DNA of 64,000 nucleotides from Corynebacterium rhinophilum (GTDB taxonomy: Bacteria; Actinomycetota; Actinomycetes; Mycobacteriales; Mycobacteriaceae), in NCBI RefSeq assembly GCF_030227225.1, contig NZ_JASPHQ010000008.1:41142-105141 (forward strand), given 5' to 3'. The notes under the pieces are model-generated. The model was not told the DNA's origin. It worked only from the letters and a program-made list of their open reading frames with translations, and ran no database searches. The translations under genes and the position numbers were made by a program. The number at the start of each line of letters is the position of its first letter. The stretch's first letter is position 1. Below, piece by piece: positions 28,814 to 37,701 of this stretch.

Positions 28814-28886
28814 TACCCCGTACGGGATTTGAACCCGTGTTACCGGCGTGAGAGGCCGGCGTCCTAGGCCGCTAGACGAACGGGGC
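28814..28886 (-). tRNA. tRNA-Glu (CTC), copy 2
   Basis: A full cloverleaf on the minus strand. The anticodon loop CTCTCAC between CCGGC and GCCGG gives anticodon CTC. The T-arm GGTTCAAATCC is present. The acceptor ends in a G-U pair and no CCA is encoded. It is nearly identical to the copy at 29113-29185. Confidence 0.95.
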
Positions 28887-29072
28887 TCGTTCGCACGTAG
28901 CATGCAATTCAAAAGCTGTGCTGCTTAAAGCTTGCTTGCTGCGGACTCGTTAAACAGTAAACGATGGGTAAACACAATACAAATCAGCAGATAGTACGGG
29001 GATTCGTGCCGGTAAATCCCCCAGTTAAGACCCACTTTGGTCCCGATTAAGCCGCAAGCGCACATACGGAAA

Positions 29073-29101
29073 ATTCCTCCAACCGCAGTGGTTGGAGGAA
29101 T
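29073..29101. terminator. Bidirectional-looking hairpin between the tRNA-Glu copies
   Basis: ATTCCTCCAACC / GGTTGGAGGAAT forms a perfect 12-bp stem with a five-base loop. The plus strand continues CTTTTTATTT and the minus strand continues TTTCC. On the minus strand it would end the transcript of the upstream tRNA-Glu and tRNA-Gln genes. Confidence 0.75.
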
Positions 29102-29112
29102 CTTTTTATTTG

Positions 29113-29185
29113 TACCCCGTACGGGATTCGAACCCGTGTTACCGGCGTGAGAGGCCGGCGTCCTAGGCCTCTAGACGAACGGGGC
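29113..29185 (-). tRNA. tRNA-Glu (CTC), copy 1
   Basis: Same cloverleaf and CTC anticodon as the copy at 28814-28886, differing in only a couple of bases, including one in the T-loop flank. It is followed by its own hairpin. The neighbouring gltX charges this tRNA. Confidence 0.95.
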
Positions 29186-29223
29186 ATAGAACTAGTGAGC
29201 CTGCTTTAAAAGCATTTTCACTG

Positions 29224-29295
29224 CTGGCCTACCAGGACTCGAACCTAGAATGGCGGTACCAGAAACCGCTGTGTTGCCAATTACACCATAGGCCA
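29224..29295 (-). tRNA. tRNA-Gln (CTG)
   Basis: Acceptor TGGCCTA / TAGGCCA, anticodon loop TTCTGGT between GCGGT and ACCGC giving CTG, and T-arm GGTTCGAGTCC. It lies just downstream of gltX and upstream of tRNA-Glu. Actinobacteria usually charge tRNA-Gln indirectly via GluRS (GltX) and GatCAB, which makes the cluster functionally coherent. Confidence 0.94.
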
Positions 29296-29436
29296 TTTGC
29301 TCACTCGCTCGGAATCGCATCCTTATCGGCTGCGCTCCCTTGCTCGCTGCAACGTGTTATAACTATAATGATCGTTGCCCAATGCACCAAATCGCCAGCG
29401 CAACTCGCATTTTTAGGCGCTTTTCTTGAGCTAAAA

Positions 29437-29485
29437 TAAAGCGGCGGATGACATCTGTGTAGTTCGATGTTCATCCGCCGCTTTA
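29437..29485 (-). terminator. Terminator of gltX
   Basis: A perfect 15-bp inverted repeat (arm TAAAGCGGCGGATGA) with a 19-base loop, followed on the minus strand by an AT-rich ATTTTAG tract, about 38 bases after the gltX stop. Confidence 0.8.
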
Positions 29486-29522
29486 ACGGGCTTTCCCCGT
29501 CAGGCTTCTGATGGTTCCGGCA

Positions 29523-31007
29523 TTACTCGGCCGCAGGAGTGTACGGAGTTACCTCACGGGCAGCACGCAGGCGCGCCAAGGTGGACTCTTTGCCCAGAAG
29601 TTCCATGGACTCAAAGAGCGGTGGCGAAACCTGTGCGCCGGAAATAGCTACACGCAGCGCGCCGTAGGCCTTGCGTGGCTTTAGCTCTAGGTCCTCAATG
29701 AGCGCCTTGGATAGCGCGGTTTCAATAGCGTCAGTCTTCCACTCCTCTACCGCCTCAAGGGTGTCAATGCCCACCTCGAGGGGTTGGACGGCATCGTCCT
29801 TCAGGTTCTTCTTGGCCGCTTTTTCATCCAGGGTGAGCTCAGCATCGGGCGTGATGAGGAAGCTGAGTAGCCCATAGGCATCGGCAAGCGTCTTAATGCG
29901 CGTTTGCACCAAGTCCGCAGCGAAGGCGAATTTCTCACCGTCATAATCGGCTGGGAAGTCCGTGTACTCCGTCAGGTAATTGCGCAGGCGGAAGGCAAAC
30001 TCCTCGGGCTCGAGCAGTCGAATATGATCGGCGTTGATGGCCTCGAGCTTCTTCTGGTCAAAGCGGGCGGGGTTACCCAGAACATCATTGACATCGAAGT
30101 TCTCAATCAGCTCATCCATGCTGAAGATGTCCTTATCCGCCGACAGGGACCAACCCAACAGCGACAAGTAGTTGAGCATGCCTTCTGGGATGATGCCGTT
30201 ATCGCGGTGATTGAAGAGGTTAGACTGCGGGTCACGTTTGGACAGCTTCTTCTTCCCCTCGCCCATCACGAAGGGAAGGTGACCAAACTCCGGGGTAAAT
30301 TCCGCGATGCCAATTTCCTTCAGCACGTCATACATGGCCAGCTGGCGCGGGGTGGATGAGAGAAGATCCTCGCCGCGCAGTACGTGGGTAATGCACATCA
30401 GCGCGTCATCTACCGGGTTAACCAGGGTGTACAGCGGAGCTCCGTTGGAGCGCGCCACCACGTAATCAGGCTGAGTTTCAGATTTGAAGGACATCTCGCC
30501 GCGCACAAGGTCGGTCCAGGCCCAGTCCTTGTCTGGCATGCGCAGGCGCCAGACAGGCTTGCGACCTTCAGCCTCAAAGGCATCGATCTGTTCTTGCGTC
30601 AGGTCGCGGTCGTAGTTGTCATAGCCCAACTTGGGATCGCGCCCAGCTGCCTTGTGCCGTTCTTCTACCTCTTCCGCGGTGGAGTAGGCAGGGTAGACAT
30701 GTCCGGCATCGATAAGCTTATTGAGCACATCTTTATAAATGTCCATGCGCTGGGACTGCCGGTACGGTTCATGCGGGCCACCCACATTGACGCCCTCGTC
30801 CCAGCCCAATCCGAGCCAGGTCAAGGAATCAATGATGGCCTGATAGGACTCTTCCGAGTCACGGGCAGCATCGGTATCTTCGATGCGGAAAATCAATTTT
30901 CCGCCGGTGTGGCGGGCATAGGCCCAGTTAAACAGGGCCGTGCGCACCATGCCAACGTGCGGGGTACCAGTGGGAGAAGGGCAAAATCTAACGCGAACTT
31001 CAGTCAT
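29523..31007 (-). CDS. gltX: Glutamyl-tRNA synthetase
   Basis: Class I synthetase of about 494 residues. The HIGH-type motif is [16 protein letters not shown] at residue 10 and the KMSKS-type motif is KKLSKRD near 250. The ATG at 31007 gives the conserved start [14 protein letters not shown]; upstream in-frame sequence has no family similarity. It probably charges both tRNA-Glu and tRNA-Gln. The downstream tRNA-Gln and tRNA-Glu genes share its strand. Confidence 0.97.
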   Translation of the reverse strand: MTEVRVRFCPSPTGTPHVGMVRTALFNWAYARHTGGKLIFRIEDTDAARDSEESYQAIIDSLTWLGLGWDEGVNVGGPHEPYRQSQRMDIYKDVLNKLIDAGHVYPAYSTAEEVEERHKAAGRDPKLGYDNYDRDLTQEQIDAFEAEGRKPVWRLRMPDKDWAWTDLVRGEMSFKSETQPDYVVARSNGAPLYTLVNPVDDALMCITHVLRGEDLLSSTPRQLAMYDVLKEIGIAEFTPEFGHLPFVMGEGKKKLSKRDPQSNLFNHRDNGIIPEGMLNYLSLLGWSLSADKDIFSMDELIENFDVNDVLGNPARFDQKKLEAINADHIRLLEPEEFAFRLRNYLTEYTDFPADYDGEKFAFAADLVQTRIKTLADAYGLLSFLITPDAELTLDEKAAKKNLKDDAVQPLEVGIDTLEAVEEWKTDAIETALSKALIEDLELKPRKAYGALRVAISGAQVSPPLFESMELLGKESTLARLRAAREVTPYTPAAE

Positions 31008-31124
31008 GGCCACCATCGTAGTGGAGCCACAGGACACAGTCCGCACCAGCCCAAACCAGCGCCGGACTCTACCACCCAAAAGTGCGTCCCCATTTACTTT
31101 ATTACACGCAAAAAGGGGTAGATG

Positions 31125-31141
31125 ATAACGAATTCCATTAT
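31125..31141. promoter_or_regulatory. Imperfect palindrome (ATAACGAATTCCATTAT), candidate metal-regulator site
   Basis: A 17-base imperfect palindrome with ATAAnG / CnTTAT half-sites, between gltX and the divergent anchored-repeat operon. Its centre is 63 bases (about six helical turns) from the centre of the second site at 31188-31203. Fur/Zur-type sites have this general form; identity is inference. Confidence 0.35.
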
Positions 31142-31187
31142 AAACACACTGGTAAAAGGGAACGGTTTTCAAAAGATTATCCAGTAT

Positions 31188-31203
31188 TGGGAATCATTTT
31201 CTA
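31188..31203 (+). promoter_or_regulatory. Zur-like box overlapping the promoter of the anchored-repeat operon
   Basis: TTGGGAATCATTTTCT resembles the general GAAAATnATTTTC pattern of actinobacterial Zur sites, with a degenerate left half. It directly precedes and touches a possible -10 hexamer TATAGT at 31202-31207, about 45 bases before the first gene, where a bound repressor would block RNA polymerase. Confidence 0.4.
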
Positions 31204-31249
31204 TAGTTTCGAGGTGAACTACTGACAACTGCAGAAAGGTAACGCGCTG

Positions 31250-33664
31250 GTGGCTTCTCCTCGTATCCGCTTCATCGCCGCATTCAGCACGATCGCGCTG
31301 ATTGCCCCGGCTACCGCCTACGCCGGTCCAGACGATGGCAAACACATCGCGACCCAAACCCACGTCGATTCTCCCAAGAGTTTTTGGGAAAACGACAACT
31401 TCCTGCTGCGATCCGAATTTCCCGGCCAAACGCCGCCGCTCATCGATGACACCGTTGCCTGGATTGGCAAAGGCTATACCCGCGAAGACGAGAACGGTAA
31501 GCGCCACCAGAACTTTATGTATTCCCTGCCGCAAAACGGTACGCAGGATTACATCGGCGCCCCAGGCACCACATACTACACTGCCCCGTACCAGGCCTCC
31601 GCTAACCAAGAGCCCATCTGGATCGGATTCGGTTCAAAGGGGCTTCCCGTGGAAAATTTCCGCAACAACATCGCCTACCTCGATCTGTTGAGCGTGGATG
31701 GCCCAGGTGACGTGGAGCTTTTTACCAATAAGGACGATAAAGACGGCACTAATCTCAATCGCATGCTGGGTTCGTTCGAGGACTCACCACACTCTGCTTT
31801 TCTCGAACGTGGTAGCCACACTCACAACTACACGCTCTTTACCAAGCCCGGCCGTTATCGCTTGACCTTTCGCACCACCGCGCGCACGGCGGATGGCCAA
31901 CTCGTGGCTAGTGAGCCGCAGACCACCAGCTACCAAGTGGGCGGACAAAAGCCAAAGGATGAAAAGACCCCAAGCCTCAAAGAGCGCTTTGATAGCTCCT
32001 CCTCCGGTGATGCCGCCGCTGCTGGCTACAGTCTGAGCCTGGACAAAAAGCAGAACCCGGAAAAAGACGGTGACGATAAGCTCACCACCATTTCCTTCGA
32101 TGCAAAGAACAAGGCATCCGGCACGCTTACGCTGCTTATCGATGGTTACTTCCTCACCGATCTGCCCGTCACCGACGGCCACGCCGAGTGGGATGAGTAC
32201 ATGGGCCCAGAATCCTCTAATATCCAGGCCGTCTTTACCCCAGAAGGCGATGCGCCACGCTGGATTTCGCAGCAGGTGGAATTTACCCCGGGCTCTCCCT
32301 CCCAAACCGATTCTTCCACTACCGAAGACAAGTGGGAAGAAACCGAGAATCCGCGCCAGCTGGCCCCTACCGAAGAGGTAACGCTGCAAGAAACCGGCTA
32401 TACGGTGCGGATGCGCAAACAAGGTGAAGAAGGAACCAAAATTATCATCGACATGGATGATAAAAACTTCAGCGGCGTGATGACTGGTGGTCTCTACGAA
32501 AACAAGAACGACGAGGAATCTTCTACTTCGGTGGAAGCAGCGATTACCAAGGGCCACGGAGAAGCCACTTTTACCTACGGTAGGTACTCCGAAAACTACA
32601 CTGCCAAAATCAACGTCTTCCCGCACTCCACGGTCCAGGCCGGCCACGGAAGCACGGTGCTGACCGAGTCCTACAAACTCGATGAAAACTACGAAGTAAA
32701 AGACGAGCTTTCTACCAGCGCGGAGGATAACACCGCTACCCCAGGCGGAAAGCCTGGGTCCGGCGGTTCACCCGCGCCCGGCGATACGCCGGCACCATTT
32801 CAACCGCCAAAGGACGAGGAGGCTCAGCGGTGCAGCGAAAAGCAGGTACTTGACCGCGGGCACGTCGATATCAAGGCACTTCCTACGGACGATGGTTTCC
32901 GCACCGTCCTGCGCGATGACACAGGACAAATTGATAAGAACTCGGTAGACCGCTCGTTGGATGACGTCGTGCTTGGCGTACACAAAAACGCGCTTACTCC
33001 TCGCGGTCAGCAGCTGGGTGATAAGAAATTCGATTTCCTTGGCAACATCGGTGACCGCTTCTACCACCTGCCACAAACGCAGAACCAAGCCATCATCTGG
33101 CCGGGGTATAACACCGAAGAATTGGATTACTCCAAGATGAAAAATGGCAAAGTCAATTTGAACCTTAAGCCCACGCACACGCCAGAGGGCGCTGAGTGGG
33201 GCGCATATATAGATAAGGCCAGGGGTGTCGGTTACGACGTCCTTGCCAATTCTGCCGAAAACGACCACACGATCGAGACCACCTTCGCATCGCACAGGCA
33301 TACCCACTGGGCTTTTACCAAGCCGGGCATCTACACGTTCGAGGCAACCTATACGGCAACTACCACCGATGGCAAGGAACTTGCCTCGGAGCCACAGACG
33401 TTGACCTTTGCCATTGGTGATGACGCGGTGAAGTCCTGTTCTACGGCTGCGCCATCCGATTCCTCATCGGAAAAACCTTCCGAGAAGCCGTCCAAGCCCT
33501 CGAAACCGTCCAAGCCGTCCGAGCCGTCAGCTCCCGTAGGGTCATCGTTTAATCCTTGGACCCTGGTCTTGCCTGCGGTTCTTGGCATCACCTTCAAGGC
33601 CTTCTACAACTTCTTCCGCGACAACCAAGATCTCATTCGTGAGCGCTTTGGCTGGCGCATCTAA
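31250..33664 (+). CDS. Surface protein with two choice-of-anchor M domains (anchored-repeat system)
   Basis: An 804-residue secreted protein. The signal peptide is about 1-25. Repeat domain one (about 30-230) ends in GSHTHNYTLFTKPGRYRL. A Ser/Asp/Lys-rich middle section (about 230-520) contains a further beta-type region. Domain two (about 540-735) opens DRGHVDIKALP and ends SHRHTHWAFTKPGIYTF. A Lys-Pro-Ser repeat stalk and a C-terminal membrane helix with an Arg-rich end follow; there is no sortase motif. The start is GTG with AGAAAGG upstream. First gene of the seven-gene operon; a metal- or ligand-binding envelope role is inferred. Confidence 0.82.
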   Translation: MASPRIRFIAAFSTIALIAPATAYAGPDDGKHIATQTHVDSPKSFWENDNFLLRSEFPGQTPPLIDDTVAWIGKGYTREDENGKRHQNFMYSLPQNGTQDYIGAPGTTYYTAPYQASANQEPIWIGFGSKGLPVENFRNNIAYLDLLSVDGPGDVELFTNKDDKDGTNLNRMLGSFEDSPHSAFLERGSHTHNYTLFTKPGRYRLTFRTTARTADGQLVASEPQTTSYQVGGQKPKDEKTPSLKERFDSSSSGDAAAAGYSLSLDKKQNPEKDGDDKLTTISFDAKNKASGTLTLLIDGYFLTDLPVTDGHAEWDEYMGPESSNIQAVFTPEGDAPRWISQQVEFTPGSPSQTDSSTTEDKWEETENPRQLAPTEEVTLQETGYTVRMRKQGEEGTKIIIDMDDKNFSGVMTGGLYENKNDEESSTSVEAAITKGHGEATFTYGRYSENYTAKINVFPHSTVQAGHGSTVLTESYKLDENYEVKDELSTSAEDNTATPGGKPGSGGSPAPGDTPAPFQPPKDEEAQRCSEKQVLDRGHVDIKALPTDDGFRTVLRDDTGQIDKNSVDRSLDDVVLGVHKNALTPRGQQLGDKKFDFLGNIGDRFYHLPQTQNQAIIWPGYNTEELDYSKMKNGKVNLNLKPTHTPEGAEWGAYIDKARGVGYDVLANSAENDHTIETTFASHRHTHWAFTKPGIYTFEATYTATTTDGKELASEPQTLTFAIGDDAVKSCSTAAPSDSSSEKPSEKPSKPSKPSKPSEPSAPVGSSFNPWTLVLPAVLGITFKAFYNFFRDNQDLIRERFGWRI

Positions 33665-33720
33665 CTAATAATCCACTGCTCAGGGGACCCCACCCCAGGC
33701 GCTTTAAAGGAAATTCAACC

Positions 33721-35313
33721 ATGGATACCAACACCATTTCGCGCACCAGAGCCCACCGGCCTGGCAGCCGCATCATCGCGGCGGTGATTACCGCCCTTAT
33801 CGCGTTTTTCGTTCCAGCCTCACCGGCCTTGGCCTTCGATGAGGTCTTTGATTCTGGCCATATCGACGCATTCTATGTCACGGCACCGGATGGCCAGCTG
33901 CACCTATCCATGCAGGAAGATGTCACCGGTTCGCACGTCCAGCGCCCCGGCGATGACGTGCTGCTCCAGGTTGTGGAATCGGCATGGTCCGATGCCACAG
34001 AGGCCGTTCCCGAGATCGGAGAACCGACCTACTTCCTGCCCCAGACCCAGGACCCGAATATCATCTGGCCAGGCTGGGATACGCAGCCAGCACGCGATGG
34101 CGGCTTTACCAACATTGACTTCGAATTCACCAATATCTCTGGGCCAGGCTCGGTCTATGTCTTTGAAACCACTGGGTTTGGCAACGTCGGTGCCGTGACC
34201 AATTCCGGTTCGATGGAGCTCACCAGCGGCGAGGTTATTAACCAGCCGAGTCCTGCACACCGTCACGTTAACTGGGCTTTTAGTGAGGCCGGTACCTATG
34301 AGATGACAGTTCAGGCCTCCTCCAATGGCCAAACCAGTAACGCAGTGACCTATACCTGGCAGGTGGGCGAAGGCGGAGAGGCAGTCTCCGGTCACCGCTC
34401 TGCGGGCGGTTCTGGCGATGCAGATAACTCCGGCAATGACGCTGGACACAGCAATTCCGAGGGCGGCCAAGGCGGTAACGCTGCAAGTAGTGGACAGTCC
34501 ACGGACCCAGAGTGCCGGCCGGGTATTATCCCGAAGATTAAAGACGATACGGTCTCGCCACCGCAGTGGCGCGATGCCGATGGCGCGACTTTCTACCTCT
34601 CCGATAATTCCGGCGTCGAGCTGCCAGAAGATGTTGGACCTGTTTCGGCCGGCCAGGCCTGGATGATTGGTTCTACGCAGGTCGATGGCGTGCCGTGGCT
34701 CGGTGCGAATACCCAGAGCCCCTCCATGCGCGAGCACATTCCGGGCGACGTTACCTGGGAACTCGTAGACATGAAAGGCCCTGGTGCCATGATGGTCTAC
34801 AGCCAGGGTGGCCTGGGCAAGATCGTCGGCGATGAATGGTTCCGCGGCGCCAATGGTGCTGTGGAAGGCAGCTACAATATCGCGCCCAATACCCACGTGC
34901 ACCCTAACTGGGTCTTCGAAAAGCAGGGTACCTACGACGTCACCATCCGCCAGGTGGCGCAAACCTCCGCCGGCAAGCAGGTGGCAGGCCAAGCAACGCT
35001 GCACTTTGTCGTCGGCGGTGGCAGGCCAGAGGGCTCCTTCGATAATGGCCACTTTGACCTGGGCGCGGAAGTGAACCCGGATGGCGGCGACTGTGGTGTT
35101 GGCGCCGCAGCCGGCGCGGGCTCTAATGGTTCCGGTTCTGGCCAGGATGACGCTGGCGGTTCCGGTGCGAACGCATCCGGTAAGGGCGGCAACGCGGCTC
35201 TTGCCAATACTGGGACCCCCACCATGCCGCTTGGAATCGGTGTGCTCGGCCTGGGCATGCTGTTCCTTGGCCTGGGTATTGCACGCCTAGCTGTGGCGAG
35301 GGCAAAGAATTAA
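33721..35313 (+). CDS. LAxTG-anchored surface protein with two choice-of-anchor M domains
   Basis: A 530-residue secreted protein. The signal peptide ends near ALAFDEV. Domain one (about 45-220) has DSGHIDAF, IIWPGWDTQP and HRHVNWAFSEAGTYEM. A Gly/Ser/Asn-rich linker follows. Domain two (about 260-430) has VPWLGANTQS and HVHPNWVFEKQGTYDV, and is followed by a third, partial NGHFDLGAEV start. The C-terminus is LANTG, a hydrophobic helix and a basic tail, a class E (LAxTG) sortase signal. It should be covalently wall-anchored. The stop overlaps the start of the binding-protein gene. Confidence 0.85.
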   Translation: MDTNTISRTRAHRPGSRIIAAVITALIAFFVPASPALAFDEVFDSGHIDAFYVTAPDGQLHLSMQEDVTGSHVQRPGDDVLLQVVESAWSDATEAVPEIGEPTYFLPQTQDPNIIWPGWDTQPARDGGFTNIDFEFTNISGPGSVYVFETTGFGNVGAVTNSGSMELTSGEVINQPSPAHRHVNWAFSEAGTYEMTVQASSNGQTSNAVTYTWQVGEGGEAVSGHRSAGGSGDADNSGNDAGHSNSEGGQGGNAASSGQSTDPECRPGIIPKIKDDTVSPPQWRDADGATFYLSDNSGVELPEDVGPVSAGQAWMIGSTQVDGVPWLGANTQSPSMREHIPGDVTWELVDMKGPGAMMVYSQGGLGKIVGDEWFRGANGAVEGSYNIAPNTHVHPNWVFEKQGTYDVTIRQVAQTSAGKQVAGQATLHFVVGGGRPEGSFDNGHFDLGAEVNPDGGDCGVGAAAGAGSNGSGSGQDDAGGSGANASGKGGNAALANTGTPTMPLGIGVLGLGMLFLGLGIARLAVARAKN

Positions 35314-36818
35314 TGCCAGTGCCCCACTACCGTTTCGTACCGCGCGGGCTGCAGGCCGTCGGGGCGCTCTTTAGCGTCTCCCTCCTTGCGGCAGGCTGCA
35401 CGACCTCGGCAGCGGTGGATACCTCGGATCGCTTCAGCGTGGTGGCCACGACGCCCATTTTGGCGGATATGGCACGCCACGTCGCAGGCGAGGATGCTTC
35501 GGTCACCGGCCTTATCCCAAGCGGAAAGGACCCGCACACCTTTGAGCCAACGCTGCGCACAGTGCGCAACGTGGCCAATGCGGATCTTGCCTTGAGCAAT
35601 GGATACCTCTTGGAACCGCAATCCCTGATAGATACCTTGCACAAGTCCACGGATGCGCCCGTGGTAGAGGTCGCTGACTCGGCCTCCACCCGCGGTGCGA
35701 CCCTCGTACCGCTGGTTGAAGATGTCTCCCTGGATGCCATCTGGTTGGGCCTGCGCATTAGCGGTGCCGAGCAGCGAAACTCCGGCGTGGATTTCCGCAT
35801 GGTCTCTGCCGATGGGCCAGGCGATGTCGCAGCCTACGTGGTCTCCACCTTCGGTACGCCGGAGGTGCTGTTTAATAGCGCCGATGGCATCGACGCTGGC
35901 GATGATTCGGTCACCCTCCCGGCCAATGCGCACACGCACGTCTCGTGGGGTTTTTCGGAGCCGGGCATCTATAAGCTGGGCTTTCAGGCAGATGGCACGG
36001 AGGTAGAGCACCTCACCGTCGCGGTGGGCGTGAACCCTCCGGAAGATATTGATGTCATTGATTCCGGCCACGTGGATATTGCCGCTGATGTGGCTAAGGG
36101 ATCTATTGATCTGCGCGATCAAGACCAGCATTTTGATCCCGCCCATACCGCGGTGGCGGTCCCCTCCTCGGTTTTGCAGCCCATTCCGCCGGATCCCGCC
36201 TACCGCTTCTTGGGAACCCCCGGTGCGGATACGTACCTGCTCCCCCAGGCGGTCTTGGGTAAACACATCCACGGCGAGGTGGATCCGCACCTGTGGCACA
36301 ACGTGGACAATGCCATTGCTTATGTCGATGTCATCGCTGAAGAAATGGCGAATGCGGATCCGTCCCACGGCGCCGAATACCGCGCCCGTGCTGAGTCCTA
36401 TATCGCGGAGCTGCGCGAGCTTGACGAGTATGTGGACCGCGCGATCTCTTCCATCCCGCAGAGCAACCGCCACTTGGTCACCACCCACCACGGCTATGCC
36501 TACTTAGAGCAAGGCTATGGCCTGTCGGTGGCTGGGTTCGTGACGCCCAATCCCGCCATTGAGCCTTCGCCGCGGGAGGTCATTGCCCTGCGCCGGACGC
36601 TGGAGAACCTGCACCTTCCCGCGGTCTTTGTGGAGCCGGTGGAACAGGCCAGCGCCAGCACGCTGAAGGAGGCCGCCGCGCAGCAAAACGTGGAGCTATG
36701 CCCCATTTACGGCGACACGCTTGATGATGCCGTGCCTACTTATATCGATCTCATGAAATTCAATGCTGACTCGCTGCAGCGTTGCCTACATCCTTCGAAT
36801 GGAGATAACCATGCTTAA
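35313..36818 (+). CDS. Metal-type ABC transporter binding lipoprotein with inserted surface-repeat domain
   Basis: A 501-residue ZnuA/TroA-type (cluster A-I) lipoprotein with lipobox LAAGC near residue 29. Expected metal ligands are visible: DPHTFEP (about 70), VDPHLWHN (about 325), TTHHGYAYLEQGYGL (about 388) and YGDTLDD (about 470). A choice-of-anchor M domain (about 130-265, with HTHVSWGFSEPGIYKL and DSGHVDIAADV) is inserted between the first and second ligand regions. Usual family members are about 300 residues. This matches the TIGRFAM anchored-repeat-type substrate-binding protein. Zinc or manganese is inferred. Confidence 0.9.
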   Translation: MPVPHYRFVPRGLQAVGALFSVSLLAAGCTTSAAVDTSDRFSVVATTPILADMARHVAGEDASVTGLIPSGKDPHTFEPTLRTVRNVANADLALSNGYLLEPQSLIDTLHKSTDAPVVEVADSASTRGATLVPLVEDVSLDAIWLGLRISGAEQRNSGVDFRMVSADGPGDVAAYVVSTFGTPEVLFNSADGIDAGDDSVTLPANAHTHVSWGFSEPGIYKLGFQADGTEVEHLTVAVGVNPPEDIDVIDSGHVDIAADVAKGSIDLRDQDQHFDPAHTAVAVPSSVLQPIPPDPAYRFLGTPGADTYLLPQAVLGKHIHGEVDPHLWHNVDNAIAYVDVIAEEMANADPSHGAEYRARAESYIAELRELDEYVDRAISSIPQSNRHLVTTHHGYAYLEQGYGLSVAGFVTPNPAIEPSPREVIALRRTLENLHLPAVFVEPVEQASASTLKEAAAQQNVELCPIYGDTLDDAVPTYIDLMKFNADSLQRCLHPSNGDNHA

Positions 36819-37701
36819 CATTGCCTCTCGAACCGTTACCCGCGCGGCCACTCGCACGGCAGCCTGCATCGTCACCGCCGGATTGGCCGTATCCGCAACG
36901 CCCGCTTGGGCCGGCGACCTCGCGCAGGTGGTTGGCGCGGATGAAACCGTGGCGCCAGAGGGCGAAGAAAAGGTCATCGATGCGGGCCACGTTGATATCG
37001 GCACGCTGCTTAATGGCTCTGATGCCGAGCTATTGGCCCGCGATGATGCAGGCGATTCCCCGGTGTGGCGTCACCTTGATGACCTGGTGTTCTCGGTGGG
37101 CGATGCGGCCCAGCAAACCCTGCCGGATACCGATGATTTTAGCTTTGTGGGTGCCCAATCCGGCGAGGATGTCTGGGTTGTACCGCAAACAGAACAGGTC
37201 GGCGTCCCGTGGCTGGGGTGGAATACCCAGGCGCCTTCGCTTGTCGATAACGCCGATCGCGGCGTCACCATGGAATTCCTCGGACACTCCGGCCCAGGGG
37301 ATTTTTCCCTCTTCTTGCAAAACGGCGGCTTTGAGGCACCCCAGCTGCTGTGGTCTACGGCAGAAAAAGGCGAGTCTGAATTCTGGGTAGACCTTAATAC
37401 GCACACCCACGCCAACTGGACTTTTACGGAGCCGGGCACCCACCAGGTGGGCATCCGGATTAAGGGTGAAACCACAAACGGCGAGGAGTTTAGCACCGAT
37501 GGCGTACTGACCTTCGCCGTAGGCGATGGCGCAGACATCCAGGCCGCCCAGGATGCGGAGTGGAACCCAGCAGACGCCACAACCGAGGATTCTTCCCTGC
37601 CGGTATGGGTGTATGTTTTGGTCGGCGGCGGAATCATCGTGCTGATCGCCGGTGTTGCCGTGCTCGCGAAATCCCGCAAGCGAGGCGATGGCCATGTCTA
37701 A
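36811..37701 (+). CDS. Membrane-anchored surface protein with one choice-of-anchor M domain
   Basis: A 296-residue secreted protein. The signal peptide ends at ATPAWA near residue 34. One repeat domain (about 60-250) has DAGHVDIGTLL, VPWLGWNTQA and HTHANWTFTEPGTHQV. A C-terminal helix with a KSRKR tail anchors it in the membrane; no sortase motif. The ATG at 36811 has GGAG six bases upstream and overlaps the preceding stop. The final codons overlap the ATPase start, so all operon genes are tightly coupled. Confidence 0.85.
   Translation: MLNIASRTVTRAATRTAACIVTAGLAVSATPAWAGDLAQVVGADETVAPEGEEKVIDAGHVDIGTLLNGSDAELLARDDAGDSPVWRHLDDLVFSVGDAAQQTLPDTDDFSFVGAQSGEDVWVVPQTEQVGVPWLGWNTQAPSLVDNADRGVTMEFLGHSGPGDFSLFLQNGGFEAPQLLWSTAEKGESEFWVDLNTHTHANWTFTEPGTHQVGIRIKGETTNGEEFSTDGVLTFAVGDGADIQAAQDAEWNPADATTEDSSLPVWVYVLVGGGIIVLIAGVAVLAKSRKRGDGHV

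Noticed and set aside
31008-31172. N-terminal extension of gltX
   Set aside because: The conserved GluRS start is at 31007, and the extension would cover the divergent promoter region.
33904-35052. A 382-codon minus-strand open frame opposite the LAxTG protein
   Set aside because: It is antisense to a gene with signal peptide, repeats and sortase signal; no start context or domain.
35310-36491. A 393-codon minus-strand open frame opposite the binding-protein gene
   Set aside because: It overlaps a lipoprotein gene with clear metal-ligand motifs and has none of its own.
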